Below, in pieces: positions 59,623 through 64,000 of a DNA stretch of 64,000 bases. The stretch spans positions 1,161,001 through 1,225,000 of the forward strand of contig NZ_CP096889.1 in NCBI RefSeq assembly GCF_004124315.2, in the 5' to 3' direction. A program made the translations under genes and the position numbers. Under the pieces are notes generated by a model that saw nothing but the letters and a program-made list of their open reading frames with translations, was not told the origin of the DNA and ran no database searches. This stretch comes from Bacillus cabrialesii (GTDB lineage Bacteria > Bacillota > Bacilli > Bacillales > Bacillaceae). Every line of letters starts with the position of its first letter. Position 1 is the stretch's first letter.

Positions 59623-60660
59623 TTGAAAATAGGAATTGTAGGCGCTACAGGATATGGAGGCACCGAACTTGTCAGGATTCTCTCGCATCACCCTCATGCA
59701 GAGGAATGTATACTTTATTCATCCAGCGGAGAAGGGAATGTCTATAGCGAGGTTTATCCTCATCTTACCGGCTTAGCCGATCAGAAGCTGAAGCCGATCG
59801 ACATGAATACGATCAAACACGAAATAGATATCATGTTTCTTGCTGCGCCGCCCGGGGTATCAAGTGAATTGACTCCGCAGCTGGCGGATGCGGGAATTCC
59901 GGTTATTGATCTGTCAGGTGATCTGAGGATACAAGAGCCGGCTGAATATGAAAAGTGGTATAAACGGACAGCTGCACCGAAGGAAGTGATTCATGAAGCG
60001 GTTTACGGCCTGGCAGAACTGAATCAAAAGCAAATTCAACAGGCGAAACTCATTGCCAATCCGGGCTGTTTTCCGACGGCTGTTTTACTTGGCCTCGCGC
60101 CACTGGCTCAAAAAAAGCTGATCAATGAATCTTTCGTTATTGTTGACGCAAAGACCGGTGTTTCCGGAGCGGGAAGAAAAGCATCCATGGGAACTCATTT
60201 TTCTGAGCTGAACGACAATTTTAAAATTTACAAAGTCAATGAACATCAGCACACGCCTGAAATTGAACAGGCGCTGCAAGAATGGCAGCCGGGGCTCGGG
60301 CCTATAACCTTTTCGGCTCACTTGGTTCCGATGACAAGGGGCATCATGGCGACGATGTATACGCAAGTAACCTCTGACCTATCGGCAGATGACCTGCATC
60401 ACTTATATTCGGAATTTTACCAAGATTCATATTTTGTAAGAGTAAGGCCTAAAGGGCAGTTTCCGCAAACGAAGGAAGTGTACGGCAGCAATTTCTGTGA
60501 TATCGCCGTTACCCTCGACGAGAGAACGAACCGAGTCACGATCGTCTCGGTAATCGATAATGTAATGAAGGGTGCCGCCGGTCAGGCTGTGCAGAACTTT
60601 AATCTAATGAATGGCTGGAGTGAAGAGACAGGGCTCACCATGACGCCAATTTATCCATAG
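59623..60660 (+). CDS. argC: N-acetyl-gamma-glutamyl-phosphate reductase
   Basis: 345 residues: N-terminal dinucleotide fold [17 protein letters not shown], the catalytic cysteine in [15 protein letters not shown], and the HQHTPEIEQ substrate motif with HLVPMTRGI. It reduces the acyl phosphate made by ArgB to the semialdehyde with NADPH. TTG start after AAGGTGAAC. First gene of the arginine operon, under ArgR control. Confidence 0.96.
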   Translation: MKIGIVGATGYGGTELVRILSHHPHAEECILYSSSGEGNVYSEVYPHLTGLADQKLKPIDMNTIKHEIDIMFLAAPPGVSSELTPQLADAGIPVIDLSGDLRIQEPAEYEKWYKRTAAPKEVIHEAVYGLAELNQKQIQQAKLIANPGCFPTAVLLGLAPLAQKKLINESFVIVDAKTGVSGAGRKASMGTHFSELNDNFKIYKVNEHQHTPEIEQALQEWQPGLGPITFSAHLVPMTRGIMATMYTQVTSDLSADDLHHLYSEFYQDSYFVRVRPKGQFPQTKEVYGSNFCDIAVTLDERTNRVTIVSVIDNVMKGAAGQAVQNFNLMNGWSEETGLTMTPIYP

Positions 60661-60679
60661 AACGGGAGAGAATCGAATC

Positions 60680-61900
60680 ATGATTCAGTTAAGTGAAGAT
60701 CAAATTGTAAAAGTAACAGGTGATGTATCCTCGCCAAAAGGGTTTCAGGCAAAGGGCGTGCATTGCGGTCTGCGCTACTCGAAAAAAGACCTCGGCGTCA
60801 TTATCAGCGAGACACCGGCAGCAAGCGCGGCGGTTTACACCCAAAGCCATTTTCAGGCCGCGCCGATCAAAGTCACACAAGACAGCCTAAAGCATGGATC
60901 AGCATTGAAAGCCGTCATCGTCAACAGCGCCATTGCCAATGCCTGCACGGGAGAACAAGGGTTAAAGGACGCATACACAATGCGGGAGAGCCTTGCTTCA
61001 CAGCTTGGCATTGAGCCGGAGCTTGTCGCTGTTTCATCAACAGGCGTCATCGGCGAACATTTAGACATGGAAAAAATCCAGGCTGGCATCGAGCTGCTGA
61101 AACAAACGCCTGCGGGATCAGGAGATTTTGAGGAAGCGATATTAACAACCGATACGGTGATCAAGCAGACGTGCTATGAGCTGACAATCGGCGGCAAAAC
61201 AGTCACGATCGGAGGAGCGGCTAAAGGCTCGGGAATGATTCACCCGAACATGGCCACAATGCTGGGGTTTGTGACTACAGACGCGGCAATTGATGAAAAA
61301 GCGCTGCAAAAGGCGCTTCGCGAAATCACTGATGTTTCATTTAACCAAATTACAGTTGACGGTGAAACATCCACGAACGATATGGTCTTGGTCATGGCAA
61401 ACGGCTGCGCGGAGAATGAGTGCCTGACGGAAGATCATCCAGAATGGCCGGTCTTTAAAAAAGCGCTCTTGCTTACTTGCGAGGATTTGGCTAAAGAGAT
61501 TGCCAGAGACGGAGAAGGCGCGACAAAACTAATCGAAGCCCAAGTGCAGGGCGCGAAAAACAATCTTGATGCAAACGTGATTGCCAAAAAAATTGTCGGC
61601 TCAAGCCTCGTGAAAACGGCGGTCTACGGAACAGATGCCAACTGGGGGCGCATCATCGGAGCCATCGGACACAGCGCAGCCCAGGTGACGGCAGAAGAAG
61701 TAGAGGTTTATCTCGGGGGTCAATGCCTCTTTAAGCATAACGAACCTCAGCCATTCTCTGAATCTCTCGCCAAGGAATATCTTGAAGGAGATGAAATCAC
61801 GATTGTCATCAAGATGGATGAAGGTGACGGGAACGGAAGAGCGTGGGGCTGTGACCTGACCTATGACTATATCAAAATTAACGCGAGCTATCGCACGTAA
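60680..61900 (+). CDS. argJ: Glutamate N-acetyltransferase / amino-acid acetyltransferase
   Basis: 406 residues. The self-cleavage site is in KGSGMIHPNMATMLGFVTTD, where the Thr of ATML becomes the nucleophile of the beta chain. It recycles acetyl groups from N-acetylornithine to glutamate and, as the bifunctional type, can also use acetyl-CoA. It follows argC by 19 bp. Other family marks are VNSAIANACTGEQG and GTDANWGRIIGAIGHS. Confidence 0.96.
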   Translation: MIQLSEDQIVKVTGDVSSPKGFQAKGVHCGLRYSKKDLGVIISETPAASAAVYTQSHFQAAPIKVTQDSLKHGSALKAVIVNSAIANACTGEQGLKDAYTMRESLASQLGIEPELVAVSSTGVIGEHLDMEKIQAGIELLKQTPAGSGDFEEAILTTDTVIKQTCYELTIGGKTVTIGGAAKGSGMIHPNMATMLGFVTTDAAIDEKALQKALREITDVSFNQITVDGETSTNDMVLVMANGCAENECLTEDHPEWPVFKKALLLTCEDLAKEIARDGEGATKLIEAQVQGAKNNLDANVIAKKIVGSSLVKTAVYGTDANWGRIIGAIGHSAAQVTAEEVEVYLGGQCLFKHNEPQPFSESLAKEYLEGDEITIVIKMDEGDGNGRAWGCDLTYDYIKINASYRT

Positions 61901-61914
61901 TAAAGGGGAGCACA

Positions 61915-62691
61915 ATGAAGAAAACAATCGTTTTTAAATGCGGGGGAAGTGTCATCCGTGAGCTGTCGGAGGAATTTTTTCATAACCTGAAAGAACTGAT
62001 GGCGTCAGGATGGAAACTGGCGATCGTTCACGGCGGCGGCCCGGAAATTACAAATATGCTGAAACGGTTAAATATCAAAACAGAGTTTTCGGGAGGACAG
62101 CGGAAAACAACGAAGCCGGTGCTCGAAGTGGCGGAGATGGTTTTATCCGGTTCTGTCAATAAATTTTTCGTCGCTGAGCTTGCCAAACACGGACTGCGTG
62201 CTGCGGGCATCTCCGGTAAGGACGGCGGTCTTTTGGAGGCTGATTATCTCGATCCGGAAACATACGGGGAAGTCGGGGAAATCAAAAAGGTCGATGCATC
62301 CATGGTGAACGCGCTGATGGAAAAGAGTATCATTCCTGTTATTGCGCCGCTGTCGATGACAAGTGACTGCAAGACGCTTAATGTCAATGCCGATCTGGCT
62401 GCTTCGGCAGTCGCCGGAGCGCTTGAAGCAGATAAGCTGATGTTCGTCACTGATGTCGATGGGATCATGAAAGAAAAACAGCGTCTCGACGTCCTCACTC
62501 CTGAGGAGGTTCAAATGCTGATCGAGCAGGAAGTGATCACAGGGGGAATGATCCCGAAGGTCAATTCAGCCTTGTCAGCTTTATCAGATCAGGTGTCCGA
62601 AGTCATGATCGTAAACGGCAAAGGAGCATTCTTCACAGAACAAACCTTTCAAGGAACAAAAATCGTTAAAGCAAAGGAGGCTGTTTCATGA
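61915..62691 (+). CDS. argB: Acetylglutamate kinase
   Basis: 258 residues of the amino acid kinase family: VFKCGGSVI at the start, VHGGGPEITNML (acetylglutamate pocket), SGKDGGLLEA, and FVTDVDGIMK near the nucleotide site. It phosphorylates N-acetylglutamate. AAAGGGGAGCACA precedes the ATG. It overlaps the argD start by 4 bases. Confidence 0.96.
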   Translation: MKKTIVFKCGGSVIRELSEEFFHNLKELMASGWKLAIVHGGGPEITNMLKRLNIKTEFSGGQRKTTKPVLEVAEMVLSGSVNKFFVAELAKHGLRAAGISGKDGGLLEADYLDPETYGEVGEIKKVDASMVNALMEKSIIPVIAPLSMTSDCKTLNVNADLAASAVAGALEADKLMFVTDVDGIMKEKQRLDVLTPEEVQMLIEQEVITGGMIPKVNSALSALSDQVSEVMIVNGKGAFFTEQTFQGTKIVKAKEAVS

Positions 62692-63845
62692 GCAGCTTGT
62701 TTCAAACCTACGGCCGCTGGGATATTGACATCAAAAAAGCAAAGGGAACGTACGTTGAGGATCAAAACGGCAAAACATATCTCGATTTCATTCAGGGGAT
62801 TGCGGTATCCAATCTGGGCCACTGCCATGAAACGGTCACTGAAGCAGTCAAACAACAGCTCGACAGCGTATGGCACGTATCGAATTTGTTTCAAAACAGT
62901 CTCCAAGAGCAAGCGGCACAAAAGCTGACGGCGCACAGTGCGGGAGATCTTGTCTTTTTCTGCAACAGCGGTGCGGAAGCGAATGAAGGCGCAATCAAGC
63001 TCGCCCGAAAAGCAACTGGTAAAACGAAAATCATCACGTTCCTTCAGTCGTTCCATGGCCGTACGTATGCAGGGATGGCTGCGACCGGACAGGATAAAAT
63101 CAAAACAGGCTTCGGCCCGATGTTGGAGGGTTTTCATTACTTGCCATACAACGATCCTTCCGCCTTTGAGGCTCTTAGGGAGGAAGACGGCATTGCCGCG
63201 GTGATGCTTGAGACAGTACAGGGAGAAGGCGGAGTCAATCCAGCGAGCGCTGCATTTTTAACAGCCGTCCAGTCGTTTTGTAAGGAAAAGGAAGCCCTTC
63301 TGATCGTAGATGAAATCCAGACCGGCATCGGACGGACGGGAAAGGGGTTCGCATACGAGCACTTTGGACTTTCGCCTGATATTATCACAGCCGCAAAAGG
63401 ATTGGGAAACGGCTTTCCAGTCGGCGCTGTCATCGGAAAGAAACAGCTCGGAAAAGCGTTTACCCCTGGTTCTCACGGAACGACTTTCGGAGGAAATATG
63501 CTGGCGATGGCTGCTGTGAATGCCACATTGCAAATTGTATTCCAGCCTGATTTTCTGCAAGAGGCTGCTGACAAAGGGACATTTTTAAAAGAACAGCTCG
63601 AGGCTGAGCTAAACAGCCCTTTTGTCAAACAAATCCGCGGGAAAGGATTAATGCTTGGAATTGAGTGTGATGGCCCGGTTGCTGACATCATTACTGAATT
63701 GCAGACATTAGGCTTGCTCGTATTGCCGGCCGGCCCGAACGTCATTCGCCTGCTGCCGCCGCTCACCGTGACAAAGGATGAAATAGCAGAAGCAATCAGC
63801 AAGCTGAAACAGGCAATCGCGCAGCATTCCGCTGTAAATCAGTAA
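62688..63845 (+). CDS. argD: Acetylornithine aminotransferase
   Basis: 385 residues, class III PLP aminotransferase: the FCNSGAEANEGAIKLARK region binds the phosphate, VDEIQTGIGRTG carries the cofactor Asp and Gln, and the PLP lysine is in ITAAKGLGNGFPVGA. It makes N-acetylornithine from the semialdehyde. Translation is coupled to argB (ATGA). Confidence 0.96.
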   Translation: MSSLFQTYGRWDIDIKKAKGTYVEDQNGKTYLDFIQGIAVSNLGHCHETVTEAVKQQLDSVWHVSNLFQNSLQEQAAQKLTAHSAGDLVFFCNSGAEANEGAIKLARKATGKTKIITFLQSFHGRTYAGMAATGQDKIKTGFGPMLEGFHYLPYNDPSAFEALREEDGIAAVMLETVQGEGGVNPASAAFLTAVQSFCKEKEALLIVDEIQTGIGRTGKGFAYEHFGLSPDIITAAKGLGNGFPVGAVIGKKQLGKAFTPGSHGTTFGGNMLAMAAVNATLQIVFQPDFLQEAADKGTFLKEQLEAELNSPFVKQIRGKGLMLGIECDGPVADIITELQTLGLLVLPAGPNVIRLLPPLTVTKDEIAEAISKLKQAIAQHSAVNQ

Positions 63846-63860
63846 TTTTTTTTCGGTATG

Positions 63861-63896
63861 AAAGCATAAAAATTCATTTTTATAATTAATTATTCA
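63861..63896. promoter_or_regulatory. ArgR-box-like sequences before carA
   Basis: CATAAAAATTCAT (63865-63877) and ATTAATTATTCAT nearby resemble ARG boxes in the 70 bp gap between argD and carA. They could set an extra AhrC-controlled start for carA, within an operon that also reads through from argC. Confidence 0.55.
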
Positions 63897-63915
63897 TCAA
63901 GAGGTGGGCTGTTAG

Positions 63916-64000
63916 ATGGAAGGTTATTTAGTGTTAGAAGATGGAACGGCGTTTGGCGGCGAGCTGGACGGTCATGAAAACTGCACGGGAGAAGCTGTTT
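63916..64000 (+). CDS. carA: Carbamoyl-phosphate synthase small subunit, arginine-specific (partial)
   Basis: The ATG at 63916 follows GAGGTGGGCTGTTAG. The first 28 residues (MEGYLVLEDGTAFGGELDGH) match the start of the glutamine-hydrolysing small subunit of carbamoyl-phosphate synthase. The gene runs off the right edge. By gene order it is the arginine-specific copy that follows argD. Confidence 0.92.
   Translation, partial: MEGYLVLEDGTAFGGELDGHENCTGEAV

Overview
The window is a contiguous, gene-dense piece of a Bacillus chromosome from the Bacillus subtilis species complex. Gene order and protein sequences follow the B. subtilis yhjN-yhjR / addBA / sbcDC / yisB / gerPA-PF / yisI-yisZ / yitA-yitZ / argCJBD-carA segment almost gene for gene. 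Characteristic residues also match: the AddB Fe-S cysteines at 801, 1121, 1124 and 1130, the zinc-hook CPVC of SbcC, and the yitJ S-box leader. It is not strain 168 itself. The block I remember between yitL and yitR in 168 (yizB, the yitMOPQ toxin genes and nprB) is absent, and several proteins differ slightly in sequence or length. I could not run a search, so the species is open within the complex. I see no rRNA, tRNA, insertion sequence, prophage or CRISPR array.

Layout. 1-5.6 kb: the C-terminal end of a LacI-type regulator (probably ntdR), a short decayed reading frame, a membrane AbrB-family protein (yhjN), an MFS exporter divergent from an SgrR-like sensor (yhjO/yhjP), and two small helical metal-type proteins (yhjQ, yhjR). 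5.7-17.9 kb: DNA repair operon addB-addA-sbcD-sbcC-yisB. 17.9-20.0 kb: the sporulation operon gerPA-PF, reading leftward from a sigma-K-type promoter. 20.2-31.6 kb: yisI (Spo0E-like phosphatase), yisJ (CotH-like), yisK, yisL, the wall protease wprA, yisN, asnO, yizA, yisP and yisQ. 31.7-39.3 kb: regulators yisR and degA/iolQ, iolX with two IolQ-type operators, yisT, yisU, yisV, yisX, yisY.

39.3-43.5 kb: two divergent units, yitB-yitA-yisZ (sulfate activation and reduction to sulfite) and yitC-yitD (sulfite plus PEP to 3-sulfolactate), which together look like a dedicated spore sulfolactate pathway. 43.5-50.9 kb: yitE, yitF, yitG, yitH, yitI, then yitJ under an S-box (SAM) riboswitch, and yitK. 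51-57.4 kb: yitL, yitR, yitS, yitT, ipi, a coupled pair of small genes (an unnamed 50-codon gene and yizC), yitU, yitV, yitW and a Pmp3-type small membrane protein. 57.4-59.4 kb: yitY-yitZ. 59.6 kb to the end: the arginine operon argC-argJ-argB-argD-carA behind ArgR-type operators.

Most content is ordinary core genome. The points most worth a second look are: ipi has a second, upstream in-frame start that would make it a lipoprotein, with an internal ribosome site for the known cytoplasmic form; a short motif recurs in five of the six GerP proteins and twice in GerPE; the CotH-like YisJ lacks the expected catalytic motif; the sulfolactate gene cluster; the SgrR/exporter divergent pair; and the compact yitL-yitR junction.
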